In this document: piece by piece, positions 44,858-54,946 of the stretch
Numbering within the stretch: the first letter of the stretch is position 1
Layout of the letters: the number at the start of each line of letters is the position of its first letter
Source: Tengunoibacter tsumagoiensis
GTDB taxonomy: Bacteria; Chloroflexota; Ktedonobacteria; Ktedonobacterales; Ktedonobacteraceae
Reading direction: 5' to 3'
Assembly (NCBI RefSeq): GCF_003967535.1
Contig: NZ_BIFR01000002.1
Span: 1,984,001 to 2,048,000, forward strand
Length of the DNA stretch: 64,000 nt
Notes under the pieces: generated by a model
The model's database searches: none
What the model was told of the DNA's origin: nothing
What the model saw: only the letters and a program-made list of their open reading frames with translations
Made by a program: the position numbers and the translations under genes

Positions 44858-46084
44858 CTAGGACATTGCTGGCTGGAGCATAACTTTGATCCAGCCTGGT
44901 TGCCGTTCATCAAAGGCTTTGTAGGCATCTATGGCGGAGGTAAGGCTCTCTTTTTCTGTCAGAATGACAGTAGGATCAAGCACACCATCAGTAACCAGTT
45001 CGATCAGATGAGGAATATATTTACGGTGTGGACAGTGACCCATAGTGACAGTAATATTTCTATTCATCGCCATGCCCAACGGAAATTCTTGCACAACTTC
45101 TGGATACACCCCTATGATTGAGAAGGTACCAGCTTTGGCGGTTGCTTCCACTCCCCATGAGAGCGCACGACCAGGAGCATCTCCTGGATGCCAGTTATCG
45201 CCCTGTGGATTAGACTCTTGTTGAATTGAATGGCCATTGTGACCATTGGATTTATGCAGCACACCAAGTACAGCCGATTTTAGCTTATGTAAACCATGAT
45301 GCGGACGATTGGCATCCACTCCGACAGCATCAATAACACGGTCTGCTCCGATCTGGTCAGTAAACCGCTTGATCGCTTTAACTGGATCTTCCGCGTTATA
45401 ATCGATGACCTCTGCACCAAGCTCACGAGCTTTTTCCAGGCGCGAAGGGATGGTGTCAACGGCAAAAATGCGGCCAGCCCCTAACAGCTGAGCACACATA
45501 ATGGTCGCGAGACCTACGGGCCCACAACCAAAGATAGCAACCACGTTCCCTGCTTTAATCTCTGCCAGCTCCGCTCCGTAGTATGCTGTGGGAAAGATGT
45601 CAGAGAGCAGGATCGCTTGCTCATCACTAATAGAGTTTGGCAATTTTATAAGGGTATTGTCTGCAAAGGGGATGCGCGCCTTTTCAGCTTGCAGTCCTTG
45701 AAATGATCCTGTGGTTTTGGGGCCACCAAAGAAGGCTGTTGCGCCTCTGGGTCCATTGGGATTGGCCTTGAGGCACAGATCATAACGGCCAGCCTGGCAC
45801 TTTTCACAGGTGCCACAGGTAATAGAGGAGGTCACAACGACACGATCACCAACCTGAATCTCTTTGACGTTTGAACCAATCTGCTCCACAACGCCAATTG
45901 CTTCGTGTCCAAGGATCGTATTGGGCTCCATACCAGCCTCTGTCCCGCGTACAAGATGGAGATCAGTGCCACAGATGGCGGTCCCTGTAATACGGACAAT
46001 CGCATCGGTCGCTTCTTGTAACTTTGGCTCGGTCACATCATCCAGGCGAATATCTCCAACTCCATGGAAAACAACTGCTTTCAT
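44858..46084 (-). CDS. Zinc-dependent alcohol dehydrogenase, formaldehyde-dehydrogenase-like
   Basis: A 408-aa medium-chain dehydrogenase. The catalytic zinc site is CGTDLH (about 38-43) with GHEAIG (59-64). The structural zinc cysteines lie in CGTCEKCQAGRYDLC, and the Rossmann motif is GCGPVG. The long insert with FFGGP is typical of glutathione-independent formaldehyde/aldehyde dehydrogenases. It follows a paralogous gene by 15 bp. The two share the ends FDERQPGWIKV, so they arose by tandem duplication. NAD(P) preference and substrate are not clear. Confidence 0.94.
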   Translation of the reverse strand: MKAVVFHGVGDIRLDDVTEPKLQEATDAIVRITGTAICGTDLHLVRGTEAGMEPNTILGHEAIGVVEQIGSNVKEIQVGDRVVVTSSITCGTCEKCQAGRYDLCLKANPNGPRGATAFFGGPKTTGSFQGLQAEKARIPFADNTLIKLPNSISDEQAILLSDIFPTAYYGAELAEIKAGNVVAIFGCGPVGLATIMCAQLLGAGRIFAVDTIPSRLEKARELGAEVIDYNAEDPVKAIKRFTDQIGADRVIDAVGVDANRPHHGLHKLKSAVLGVLHKSNGHNGHSIQQESNPQGDNWHPGDAPGRALSWGVEATAKAGTFSIIGVYPEVVQEFPLGMAMNRNITVTMGHCPHRKYIPHLIELVTDGVLDPTVILTEKESLTSAIDAYKAFDERQPGWIKVMLQPAMS

Positions 46085-46099
46085 CTTCGTGATCCTCCT

Positions 46100-47326
46100 C
46101 TATACGATAACCGGGCTCTTTGCTGGCACGAGCTCTACCTTAATCCAGCCGGGCTGACGTTCATCAAAGGCTCTGTAGGCATCAATGGCTGACAACAGTT
46201 GCTGATGTTGTGTGAGCACGCGAGAAGGTGCAAGAAGACCAGCCTCCACAAAACGCACGAGCTCGGGGAGGTACTTACGATGATTACAATTGCCCATATT
46301 GATCTTGAGCTGCTTCTCCATGGCGGCTCCAATTGGAAAGGACGTTGCCGTCTGGGGATAGACGCCAACAATGCCCAATGTGCCACCTTTAGCGATAGAC
46401 CCAACAGCCCATTGTGCCACCTGCGAAGGTGCATCGCCCGGATGCCAGTTGCCGCCCTTCTCTTTCTTAACCGGCGCAACCTGCTTCTGCTCATGTGCGA
46501 ATTGCTTTTTCTGCTCAGGTGTAGGTATCGCTGGACCTGAATGAGGCTGATTGGCATCTACCCCCACTGCATCTATAACATGATACGCTCCCAGGCCATG
46601 AGTGAGCGAATGAATGACCTCAATTGGATCCGCGCTATTAAAGTCAATCGTTTCAGCCCCTTGCTTGCGCGCCATCTCCAGGCGAGTGGGAATGGTGTCG
46701 ATGGCAATAACACGCTCCGCTCCCAGAATTTTGCTACAGGCAATGACAAACTGACCAACGGGTCCACATCCAAAGACTGCAACCGTGTCACCAGGACCTA
46801 CCTCAGCCAGAAGGGCACCAAAGTATGCCGTAGGGATGATATCTGACAGCATAATGGCTTCATCATCAGGAATAGCATCAGGAAGTCTGACCAGATTCAC
46901 ATTGGCAAAGGGCACACGTGCATATTCGGCTTGCAATCCATCAAATGGACCGGATAATTCAGGCCCTCCAAAGAAAGCTGTCCCCGCATTCTTTCCTTTT
47001 GGATTGGCGATATCACATTGTGCATAATACCCTTGACGACAATAGGCACAATTGCCACAGCCGATTGTTGAGGGGATCACCACCCTATCGCCTGGTTTAA
47101 AATTGCGTACGTCTTTGCCCACTTCCTCTACTATCCCCACCCCTTCGTGACCCAGAATCGTTCCTGGTCGCATGCCTGGAAAGGTACCACGGACCATATG
47201 CAGATCCGTCCCACAGATCGCGCTGGCTGTGAGACGGATAATGGCATCCGTGGGCTCTTTGATCCTGGGCTCGCGGACTGTATCGAGCCGAATATCGCCC
47301 AGTCCATGATAGACAACAGCTTTCAT
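46100..47326 (-). CDS. Zinc-dependent alcohol dehydrogenase, paralogue
   Basis: A 408-aa homologue of the next gene, with CGTDLH, GHEGVG, CGNCAYCRQGYYAQC and GCGPVG in the same places, and an insert rich in Lys/Glu (PTPEQKKQFAHEQKQV) around residues 270-290. GTGAG lies 8 bases before the ATG at 47326; a GTG two codons earlier is possible. First gene of a two-gene operon. Two different isozymes side by side suggest either a heteromer or different substrates (inference). Confidence 0.93.
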   Translation of the reverse strand: MKAVVYHGLGDIRLDTVREPRIKEPTDAIIRLTASAICGTDLHMVRGTFPGMRPGTILGHEGVGIVEEVGKDVRNFKPGDRVVIPSTIGCGNCAYCRQGYYAQCDIANPKGKNAGTAFFGGPELSGPFDGLQAEYARVPFANVNLVRLPDAIPDDEAIMLSDIIPTAYFGALLAEVGPGDTVAVFGCGPVGQFVIACSKILGAERVIAIDTIPTRLEMARKQGAETIDFNSADPIEVIHSLTHGLGAYHVIDAVGVDANQPHSGPAIPTPEQKKQFAHEQKQVAPVKKEKGGNWHPGDAPSQVAQWAVGSIAKGGTLGIVGVYPQTATSFPIGAAMEKQLKINMGNCNHRKYLPELVRFVEAGLLAPSRVLTQHQQLLSAIDAYRAFDERQPGWIKVELVPAKSPVIV

Positions 47327-47671
47327 CCCCACAACTCACTTTCTCATCAATTAACGAACAGAAGATCACACAGGCTTCACAAGAGACTAACACTAACCCT
47401 ACGGACGAAAGAGTATTTTCGTGTCTCATCCATTCAAACCAATAGAAGGATCGTCTTCACGCACGCCTTTTCCGCTTGTGAGCCCAATGGTAGAATTTTT
47501 TGCCTGAACGTGAGCCATATGTGAGGCAGAGCTTCTATACTTCAACCATTGAAGGAAACAGATCAACATCACAGCATGGATGTCTCACTACTCAAACAGT
47601 ATCAGTAAGCGACTTACACGCACATTCCTGACACTATCCATTGAGTTCTCCTGCGAAAGGGAAATTTCTGT
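47327..47671. other. Divergent intergenic region, 345 bp
   Basis: Between the dehydrogenase operon (minus) and the lytic transglycosylase gene (plus). I looked for a ydaO-type c-di-AMP riboswitch, common before cell-wall hydrolases, and did not find its conserved core. Nothing else supportable. Confidence 0.35.
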
Positions 47672-48274
47672 ATGCTCAATCCGACAACTCTGCATCCTGT
47701 CCGCCGTACGAATAAAAAACAGACAACTGGCTGGAGTGCAGCTGTCGCCGGTTCCGTTGCTGGTCTGGCCCTTGTTGGAGTGATGGGCTTCCAGGCCATC
47801 ACAAACGCTCCTCAAGCACATGCAGCAGCGGCGCAGCCTTCTACTTCAAGCACCATTCAATATGTTCAGACTTCGCCTGTTGCGGCGGTAAGCCCCTATG
47901 TGGCAACAGCCCGAGCAGCAGCAACCAGACATGGCATTAATCCAGATCTTTTTGTCCGTCAGATTCAGCAGGAAAGCGGCTTTAACCCCAATGCTCGCTC
48001 TTCAGCTGGTGCCATCGGTATTGCTCAGTTTATGCCCGCTACAGCTGCTTCGATGGGTGTTAATCCCCGCGATCCCAATGCTGCCCTCGATGGCGCTGCT
48101 CGCTTGATGGCCGATAACAATCGTATGTATGGTGGTGATTATGCGAAAGCGCTGGCCGCTTACAATGCTGGCCCTGGTACGGTGAATGCCGCTGTACGCG
48201 CTGGCGGAGCTCGCTGGCTCGCTTATACACCAGCTGAAACACAGCACTATGTGCATGTTATTATGGGTAAGTAA
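47672..48274 (+). CDS. Lytic transglycosylase, SLT domain
   Basis: A 200-aa exported peptidoglycan hydrolase. The N-terminal signal/anchor (about 20-52, ending AHAAAA) is followed by a Ser/Thr-rich linker. The SLT domain (about 78-195) has the catalytic Glu in QQESGFNPNA, GAIGIAQFMPATA and ALAAYNAGPGTV, all diagnostic. It cleaves the MurNAc-GlcNAc bond with formation of 1,6-anhydro-MurNAc. AAGGG lies about 10 bases before the ATG. Monocistronic with a good terminator. Confidence 0.95.
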   Translation: MLNPTTLHPVRRTNKKQTTGWSAAVAGSVAGLALVGVMGFQAITNAPQAHAAAAQPSTSSTIQYVQTSPVAAVSPYVATARAAATRHGINPDLFVRQIQQESGFNPNARSSAGAIGIAQFMPATAASMGVNPRDPNAALDGAARLMADNNRMYGGDYAKALAAYNAGPGTVNAAVRAGGARWLAYTPAETQHYVHVIMGK

Positions 48275-48290
48275 ACAACCTGCTTATTTA

Positions 48291-48333
48291 AGCGCCAGGA
48301 AGATTCAGATGGCTGAATCTCCCTGGCGTTTTT
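48291..48333 (+). terminator. Terminator of the lytic transglycosylase gene
   Basis: CGCCAGG-A-AGATTCAG pairs with CTGAATCT-C-CCTGGCG (one mismatch), followed by TTTTT. Confidence 0.88.
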
Positions 48334-48506
48334 GTATGCTTTATCTCTCTTTCCTTTAGAAAAGGTCTATTAGACAAAGGCGTTCTTTACAGAGTATGAT
48401 GATGATAGTAAGGCTTCTCTTGCAACGACGCTGTACAAGAAAGTACGTTGAGATCCTTAAGAAGATAAGGATAGACTGAAGAGAGGGCTCTAAGGAAGGA
48501 TAGACA

Positions 48507-49811
48507 ATGCAGACGCTTAAGGTCAGTGATAATCGACGCTATCTGGTCACCGAAGACAATCAGCCATTCTTCTGGCTTGGCGATACCGCCTGGGAACTCT
48601 TCCATCGTCTCTCGCGCGAAGAGGCTCACGATTATTTAGAAAATCGTTCTCAGAAGGGCTTCTCGGTGATTCAGGCAGTTATTCTAGCAGAGGTAGATGG
48701 CTTACATACGCCCAATCCTTATGGTCAGATTCCACTCTTCAATGATGATCCAACGACCCCTAATGAGGCCTATTTTCAGCATGTTGATGCTATTTTGCAG
48801 ATAGCAGAGGAACAGGGGCTCTATATTGGCCTGCTTCCAACCTGGGCCGATAAGATTCGCCCCGCCTGGGCAGCCAATTCTAAGGTTATTTTTACCCATG
48901 AGAATGCTTATATTTATGGGCGCTACCTTGGTGAACGTTATCGCAATGCCACAAATATTATCTGGGTACTGGGGGGAGATCGCAGTTCAGATGGCCTTGA
49001 GGAGTTCTGGGCTCAGATGGCTGCTGGCCTTAAGGAGGGTCTGGGGCATCCTTCTCTAATGACTTTCCATCCCATGGGAGGCTACTCTTCATCTGCCTGG
49101 CTTCAGCAAGCTGACTGGCTGGATTTTCATATGCTCCAATCAGGCCACAATAATCATGATAATCCAACCTGGGAGATGATTGCGCACGATTATGCATTGT
49201 TGCCTGTTCGCCCAACCTTCGATGGTGAGGCTAATTATGAGGATCACCCCGTCAACTGGCGACCTGAGCTCGGTTATTTTACAGATTACGATGTGCGCAA
49301 ACAGACCTATCGTTCTATCTTTGCTGGTGGATTTGGAATTACTTATGGGCATCAAAGTATCTGGCAAATGTATCAAGAGAAGCGCGAACCGGTGGCTGCA
49401 CCTCTCTATCATTGGCGCGCCGCTCTCGATCGGCCCGGGGCTTTCCAGATGCTTCATGTACGCAACCTTCTGCTTTCTCGCCCGTTTCTGACCCGTATTC
49501 CTGACCAGAAGTTACTTATTTCAGAACATGCAGTTCCTGCTAAATATGTAGTCGCAACACGTGACTCCGAAGGCAGCTTTGCCTTTGTCTATCTCCCAGT
49601 AGCAAATCAAAAGGTACATCTCGATCTGAGCTCATTAAGCAGCTCACGCCTCAAGATCTGGTGGTATAATCCTCGCACAGGGGAGCCCATGTTGTATGGA
49701 GAGATTGAACGTTCCTCGTCATTCAGCATTCGTTCTCCAGACAATGGTCCAGATTGGGTGCTGGTTATTGATGATGGAGAGAGAAATTCCCCCCCTCCTG
49801 GACAGTACTAG
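48507..49811 (+). CDS. GH140-like (DUF4038) glycoside hydrolase
   Basis: A 434-aa protein with a TIM-barrel domain (about 10-330) and a C-terminal beta domain (about 345-428) like the collagen-binding-type domain that accompanies DUF4038. FFWLGDTAWELFHRL (21-35), NIIWVLGGDRS (about 150-160) and RPTFDGEANYED (about 235-246) are characteristic; the latter two carry the probable catalytic Asp/Glu. GH140 enzymes are apiosidases acting on rhamnogalacturonan II. No signal peptide, so it would act on imported oligosaccharides. An MFS transporter and another glycosidase follow on the same strand. Confidence 0.85.
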   Translation: MQTLKVSDNRRYLVTEDNQPFFWLGDTAWELFHRLSREEAHDYLENRSQKGFSVIQAVILAEVDGLHTPNPYGQIPLFNDDPTTPNEAYFQHVDAILQIAEEQGLYIGLLPTWADKIRPAWAANSKVIFTHENAYIYGRYLGERYRNATNIIWVLGGDRSSDGLEEFWAQMAAGLKEGLGHPSLMTFHPMGGYSSSAWLQQADWLDFHMLQSGHNNHDNPTWEMIAHDYALLPVRPTFDGEANYEDHPVNWRPELGYFTDYDVRKQTYRSIFAGGFGITYGHQSIWQMYQEKREPVAAPLYHWRAALDRPGAFQMLHVRNLLLSRPFLTRIPDQKLLISEHAVPAKYVVATRDSEGSFAFVYLPVANQKVHLDLSSLSSSRLKIWWYNPRTGEPMLYGEIERSSSFSIRSPDNGPDWVLVIDDGERNSPPPGQY

Positions 49812-50032
49812 ATTCTGCTCTTGCCCACTGAATGCTAAATTGTAGAGTTAGTTCAGCAGGATTTTGTGGCAGGATTGTGAGTAAAGCTGGTTGACAATCT
49901 AAATCATGTCGGTTACTCTGACCAGAGAGAAACGAAAAAATTTCACTATAGTAAGATGCAACATTGCATTATTATTATCAGCAAGTAAAATATTTTATAC
50001 TCTCACTGTCATACATTAGATTGGATATCTTT

Positions 50033-51253
50033 GTGAACTCTCCTGCTTCCACTCCTTCACTAGCATGGCACAAACAGCCTATTGTGCGCTATCGTGTCTG
50101 GGTTGCTTTTTTTGCCCTGCTTCTGGTCGGGCTCAATGATGGCGTCATTGGTATTCTTATTCCAAGCTTTCGCAGTTATTATCACGTCAATGACGCGACC
50201 ATTGGTCTGCTCTTCCTCTGCTCTACACTTGGCTACCTTCCAACGACCTTGAGTAGCGGCTGGATGATGGAGAAACTTGGCTTACGCACTTATTTGATTA
50301 CAGGCATTCTTCTCTACGTTGTACTGTTTATTCTTCTTAGCCTCCATCCTCCGTTTGTCATGGTAATGGCGCTCCTCTTTCTGATTGGAGCCTGCGCGGC
50401 AATAGTGGACCCTGGCTTCAATGCCTATATTGCCACTTTTCCTGATAATACCGTGGTGTTTAATTTTCTCCATGCCTTCTATGGTCTGGGAGCGCTGATC
50501 GGACCACTCTTAGCATCGAGTATTATCGCGCTTTCGTCAGGCTGGAATCTTGTTTATGCAGTGGAGGCAGCGGCGGCGGCAGTGCTCTTAGCCGGATTTT
50601 TGCTGGCCTTCCGCTCATGGCAAGAGACGCCCCATGGCACTGGCGATCAGGTTCAAGGCAATATCTTCCTTGCAACCCTTCGTTTACGCCTGGTGACAAT
50701 GGCTGCGTTTTTCTTGCTCTTCTATGTCGGGGTAGAGGTAAGCACTGGTGCCTGGGGCTTTACGTTTTTGACCGATCTACGCCTTGGAGTGCCGCTTCAG
50801 ATGGGCTGGATTATCAGCGGCTACTGGACTGGTCTGACTCTAGGCCGGATCATTCTGGCGAATATGGCTCATCGTATCGGGGATAAATGGCTCATACAGC
50901 TCTGCCTCCTGGGTGTACTGCTTGGTCTCCTGTTAACCTGGACCTTCTCTCAAATAGGTGTCAATGCGCTCGGCCTCGGCTTTATGGGCTTCTGCCTGGG
51001 ACCGATCTTCCCCACAACAATTGCTTTGCTGTCACGCCGTGTCCCCGGTCGCCTGATGCCCAGTGCGATAGGCCTGGTCACTGGTCTGGGAAGTATGGGT
51101 GCGGCCCTCTTTTCATGGCTGGCTGGAAATTCTATTCAGCATCTTGGACTCTGGTTCTTGATGCCCTACGAAATCATCTTGACTCTTCTGATGATTGGCT
51201 GCTGGCTAATTGTGCAATCACGTGCCGTCTCACAGCAGGCCGGTTTGAAATAA
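50033..51253 (+). CDS. Major facilitator superfamily transporter
   Basis: A 406-aa protein with twelve hydrophobic segments in two halves. Motif-A-like turns follow TM2 (WMMEKLGLRTYL) and TM8 (NMAHRIGDKWLI). It resembles the FucP/sugar-type MFS in length and in the start FFALLLVGLNDGVIGILIPSF. Start is uncertain: a GTG at 50033 with GGAT upstream gives a normal N-terminus, while the frame extends to a TTG at 49964. Its place between two glycosidase genes suggests sugar transport (inference). Confidence 0.9.
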   Translation: MNSPASTPSLAWHKQPIVRYRVWVAFFALLLVGLNDGVIGILIPSFRSYYHVNDATIGLLFLCSTLGYLPTTLSSGWMMEKLGLRTYLITGILLYVVLFILLSLHPPFVMVMALLFLIGACAAIVDPGFNAYIATFPDNTVVFNFLHAFYGLGALIGPLLASSIIALSSGWNLVYAVEAAAAAVLLAGFLLAFRSWQETPHGTGDQVQGNIFLATLRLRLVTMAAFFLLFYVGVEVSTGAWGFTFLTDLRLGVPLQMGWIISGYWTGLTLGRIILANMAHRIGDKWLIQLCLLGVLLGLLLTWTFSQIGVNALGLGFMGFCLGPIFPTTIALLSRRVPGRLMPSAIGLVTGLGSMGAALFSWLAGNSIQHLGLWFLMPYEIILTLLMIGCWLIVQSRAVSQQAGLK

Positions 51254-51293
51254 AACTTTCAAGCCAGCTCATCTTAAAAATCTTTCATAGTAC

Positions 51294-51330
51294 AAAAGTC
51301 AGTAGAAGCGTAAAAATTCTACTGACTTTT
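51294..51330 (+). terminator. 14-bp perfect terminator of the MFS gene
   Basis: AAAAGTCAGTAGAA (51294-51307) pairs perfectly with TTCTACTGACTTTT (51317-51330), followed by a T-rich tract. Confidence 0.9.
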
Positions 51331-51465
51331 CTTCTTTGTAGTGTTTCATCAATACCATAACTTTTTTCTATTTTACAATTTTTCTATCTTAGAATATGTC
51401 TGAAGAGGCTCATTACTGTGAACTGGCTTCAGAGATACTCTTATCACTATCCATAGGGAGTTGAA

Positions 51466-53763
51466 ATGAAACACTATTACCAGGAATCGCAAGTGGAAGA
51501 GGGTATAAGCAACGTTCTTCTTCAAAATCGTTGTGGCAATCGTTTGACGTTACTTTTTCATGAACAAGAGACGGAAATCGAACTGGTCTATAAACCTCAT
51601 GCAGGCCGTCGCCGCGAATTTAGGGCGCGAAACTTCTCTAATCGTGATAATCAAACAACATTATTTGCAGCCCTGCGTTTGCCAGAAATAACGGTCTCTA
51701 TGGTCCAGAATTATGGCTATGATCCTTTTATTACTACTATAGACACAAAAGCCCCGATAGGCGCTCGTAACACGCTCACTTTTTTAAATCTGCCAGAAGA
51801 AAATTGTTTTGCCCTGGCGGCTCGCTGCCCGCTTCTTATAACGGTAACGCCTCATGCGAAATTTACGATTACAGATGGGCTGCTCAGCGAAAAATTTACT
51901 GATCGAGGCGAAGAGATCGTGTCATTCCTGCACTTTCCTGGCTTTGAAGAGAATCGTTTCCGCCAGCTTGAGGATGGTCGAGTTGTGCTTCAGCTCCTGG
52001 AGAATGATGTTATCTTACTGGGTGGAGAGGAGAATCTCTATCACGTTCAACGCGTCGTAAAAACATTGGGGAAGCTTTCATTACCTGAATTAACGGATCT
52101 CATCAACCGGCAATTGGCTCCCACCCTTGCTATTGCACAGCTCACGAGTAGTGATGAGCAGCTACAGCGCATTATTGATCTCAATAAACGCATCATCTAT
52201 TCTGGCTTAGATCAAGGAGGAGCCTGCTTTGGGGCGCTCAACCGTATCTATTATCTTATCTGGATCCGCGATGGCTCTATGACGACAAGCTTTATGGCTC
52301 GCGCTGGCCTGCCCGAATGGTTGGGTATCTGGACGCCTTTCTTATTAGCCAATCCCAATCAGAAAAAAGATGCTGCGGGCATCATTGTTGAGGAGTTCTT
52401 ACAGGCAGTTGGCACCCGCTGGTCAAAAAGCGAAGATGATGGTCTCTACTATGCGATACTGAGCCTGTTTACGCTCTATCAGACCACTGCTGATGCTCAT
52501 CTCCTTCATCCCTCTGTTCTTGATCCACTTCTAAAGATTCTGAATCACACTATCGAGACCCGGTATGAACCCTCACTTCAACTCTTTGCCAGCGATACCC
52601 GTGGTGAGACGACGCTCGAGAGCTCTCCCTATTTTGGCTATGATATTGTCAATGGGACAATTGAACATTGGGTTCATGATAGCCAGCATCAAGGGAAAAC
52701 GATCTGGAAGGCAGGCAGCCTTTATCACAATATAAATATGTATAATGTTCTTTTGATGATCGAAAATCTCCTTGCACAATCGCCCTTCTACCAGACACGC
52801 TCAGTTACCTATGTTCCTCTGGCTCGTGAGTTACAAACCTCCCTCAAAAAGAACTTTATCAATCCAGAGGGGAATTATTATTCAAGCCTGCTTTTCTTTG
52901 AGGATGGGACACAAAAATGGGATACCTTTGCTGAGGGGGATTTCTGGGAATATGCCTGGGCGGTCTCGATCGGCCCCTTCTTTCCTGATAGCATTACCGC
53001 ACTCAAGAGTGCACAGATGGTCTACCAGACCTGGCCTGGCATTCGCAACTATGGCTATTGCCCCTGGAATACACTGGCTCGCACACTCAAAGAGTTTGGG
53101 ATGAGCAGTACCGAATATCATCAGATGCTTCAAGATGAGATACGCGATGCCCTGCTCCAGACACGTAAGTATCCACTCATTGGAGCTCTTACAGAGTATC
53201 AGAATGATGCTGAAGGGTGGCGTGCCCTACCTTTCTCTGCTGGCAGTCTGATGTTCTCACTCAGTTCTCTTCTCTTGAACTCGCTTCCTCAAGGCCTGGC
53301 TGTACGAGCCAATACCTTGATTACTCAGATCGAGTATTTTCAGTTTCGTGCCTCTACCTTAAACATTCAACAGCAGCAGGGCGGCGATCAGGTTGTTGAA
53401 TGGACCTTGAATGGTCAGACGATCAGCGGCACACTGCAAATTCCAGAACAGTTTCTGCGCACCGGCCCCAATACGCTGACAGTGAAAGGGGGGAAGACGT
53501 ATAACAACTGGCGGCTCTACAGTTCAAATGCTCGCCTCTTTTCCATGACGACCTCAGCAACAGGTCACACCTATGAATTTATGAATAGTGCACCATCTGA
53601 GCTTATCGTTGAAAATTTTGGGCAGGCACGCTCCATCCAGGCGACAACACGACAGGGAGAGAGCATCAACCTTACGACGGAGAGTATTCCAACCACCAGT
53701 CTGACCAGGATTCTAATTGATACAAGCGGAGAATTTCTCTTGACCGTGATTTTGTCTTCCTAG
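51466..53763 (+). CDS. (alpha/alpha)6 six-hairpin glycosidase-like protein
   Basis: A 765-aa protein. An N-terminal beta domain (about 1-215) and a central helical barrel (about 225-640) carry RIYYLIWIRDGSMT, the W-x-RD motif seen in GH15/GH63/GH65-like enzymes, plus FAEGDFWEYAWAV and YCPWNTLAR. A C-terminal beta domain (about 645-765) follows. No signal peptide, so it is cytosolic. I cannot place it in a CAZy family with certainty. GGGAG precedes the ATG. It follows GH140-like and MFS genes and probably handles a related oligosaccharide. Confidence 0.75.
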   Translation: MKHYYQESQVEEGISNVLLQNRCGNRLTLLFHEQETEIELVYKPHAGRRREFRARNFSNRDNQTTLFAALRLPEITVSMVQNYGYDPFITTIDTKAPIGARNTLTFLNLPEENCFALAARCPLLITVTPHAKFTITDGLLSEKFTDRGEEIVSFLHFPGFEENRFRQLEDGRVVLQLLENDVILLGGEENLYHVQRVVKTLGKLSLPELTDLINRQLAPTLAIAQLTSSDEQLQRIIDLNKRIIYSGLDQGGACFGALNRIYYLIWIRDGSMTTSFMARAGLPEWLGIWTPFLLANPNQKKDAAGIIVEEFLQAVGTRWSKSEDDGLYYAILSLFTLYQTTADAHLLHPSVLDPLLKILNHTIETRYEPSLQLFASDTRGETTLESSPYFGYDIVNGTIEHWVHDSQHQGKTIWKAGSLYHNINMYNVLLMIENLLAQSPFYQTRSVTYVPLARELQTSLKKNFINPEGNYYSSLLFFEDGTQKWDTFAEGDFWEYAWAVSIGPFFPDSITALKSAQMVYQTWPGIRNYGYCPWNTLARTLKEFGMSSTEYHQMLQDEIRDALLQTRKYPLIGALTEYQNDAEGWRALPFSAGSLMFSLSSLLLNSLPQGLAVRANTLITQIEYFQFRASTLNIQQQQGGDQVVEWTLNGQTISGTLQIPEQFLRTGPNTLTVKGGKTYNNWRLYSSNARLFSMTTSATGHTYEFMNSAPSELIVENFGQARSIQATTRQGESINLTTESIPTTSLTRILIDTSGEFLLTVILSS

Positions 53764-53885
53764 CTCTATCTCACTCATTAGTGGGAGAGAAGAACCAGCC
53801 GTTTGTGTGATGCGATCCTGTCTGGAAGGTAGGTATACTGGTGGCGGATCTCCGGAAAGTTTTGCCATCACACAAGGAGTTAACA

Positions 53886-54398
53886 ATGAATCTTTCAACA
53901 AATTTCTCTCCCGATGAGTGGAAAATACTTGCTGACACACCAGTCGTTGTAGGAAAAGCCATGATCGCTGCATCGCCATCTGGCATGCTCGGTGCAGCAG
54001 AAGAGGTCATGACGTTGAGTAATTCGCTGAAGGAGCTGACAAAAAAACAAACTGCCAACCCATTTTTAAATGAGCTCGGATCGCAGCTACAAAATAAGGT
54101 CAACGTCACTAAAGATATTGGCAATACGTTGACCGCTGAGCTCCGCTCGCTCATCAAAAAACCAGCGACCAACGACCCCAAAGCCCTGGCAATTGAAGCT
54201 TGTAATAATGCTTCTTCGATTATGGATAAGGCTGATCCGCAGGATTCAATGGCCTATAAGCAGTTTGTTGTCTCTGTCGCTCAGAAGGTGGCTGAATCTT
54301 CTCGTGAAGGTGCCATGAATTTTTCTAATCAAAAAGTCTCTCCTCAAGAGCAACAGTTCCTTACAGAGATCAAATCAGCCATTCATGTAATGCAGTAG
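53886..54398 (+). CDS. Small helical protein of unknown function, 170 aa
   Basis: A 170-aa all-helical, charge-balanced protein with no signal peptide. Segments such as EWKILADTPVVVGKAMIAASPSG and MAYKQFVVSVAQKVAESSREG suggest a small helical bundle, reminiscent of uncharacterised soluble stress proteins. AAGGAG lies 6 bases before the ATG at 53886; the upstream in-frame start lacks one. A strong terminator follows. No family recognised. Confidence 0.75.
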   Translation: MNLSTNFSPDEWKILADTPVVVGKAMIAASPSGMLGAAEEVMTLSNSLKELTKKQTANPFLNELGSQLQNKVNVTKDIGNTLTAELRSLIKKPATNDPKALAIEACNNASSIMDKADPQDSMAYKQFVVSVAQKVAESSREGAMNFSNQKVSPQEQQFLTEIKSAIHVMQ

Positions 54399-54409
54399 CC
54401 TCCATTCAG

Positions 54410-54447
54410 AAAAAAGGGAGTGTGCTTCCCGGCACATTCCCTTTTTT
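54410..54447 (+). terminator. Strong intrinsic terminator
   Basis: AAAAAAGGGAGTGTGC pairs with GCACATTCCCTTTTTT (one G-U pair) around TTCCCG, ending in a T run, directly after the 170-aa gene. Confidence 0.93.
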
Positions 54448-54946
54448 TCTGTTCTTTCCAATCAAAGGCTGGCTCCTCCACGCTTTCTCTGCTCTGCTCT
54501 CACTCCACACACTAACAAATCCATCATCTCAACCCCTCGTTTTGCAAGGCTGACAGAAATGCTCTGCTGAAAGAAAACGTTTCAGCATCATTACAACGCC
54601 CCATATAGGCTTGAACTTTGAATTATTGTATGATACTATTCCTATAGATAATTAAGGTTTAAGAAACAGGTTACGCTCGAGCGCAAATACACTCCCTGCG
54701 CTCTCCAAATTTCATTCTTGACACAGCAGGCATCTATGCCTTCTACTGTTGTTTTGTTGTGCATGTTCAAACAATAAGCTACCTCAACTGATCATCCATC
54801 ATCTTTGATACTACTGCCAGAGATAGGAAAAGTGTTTTATCTCTTGACTATTATTGTGCACTACAGGCGTATCATCTTATTCTGCTGTCTAATTAACCTA
54901 TGTGAAACCTGGGGATAGTTGTGGGTGCCTACTGTAAGGAGGGACA
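54448..54946. other. Intergenic region before the ABC exporter, 500 bp
   Basis: No gene seen. Contains a candidate promoter TTGAAC (54611-54616), 17 nt, TACTAT (54634-54639), which would give a long leader of about 300 nt. Other TTGAC sequences near 54719 and 54846 lack good -10 partners. Confidence 0.4.

Noticed and set aside
47327..47671. c-di-AMP (ydaO) riboswitch before the lytic transglycosylase gene
   Set aside because: Position is suggestive, but the conserved core sequences are not present.
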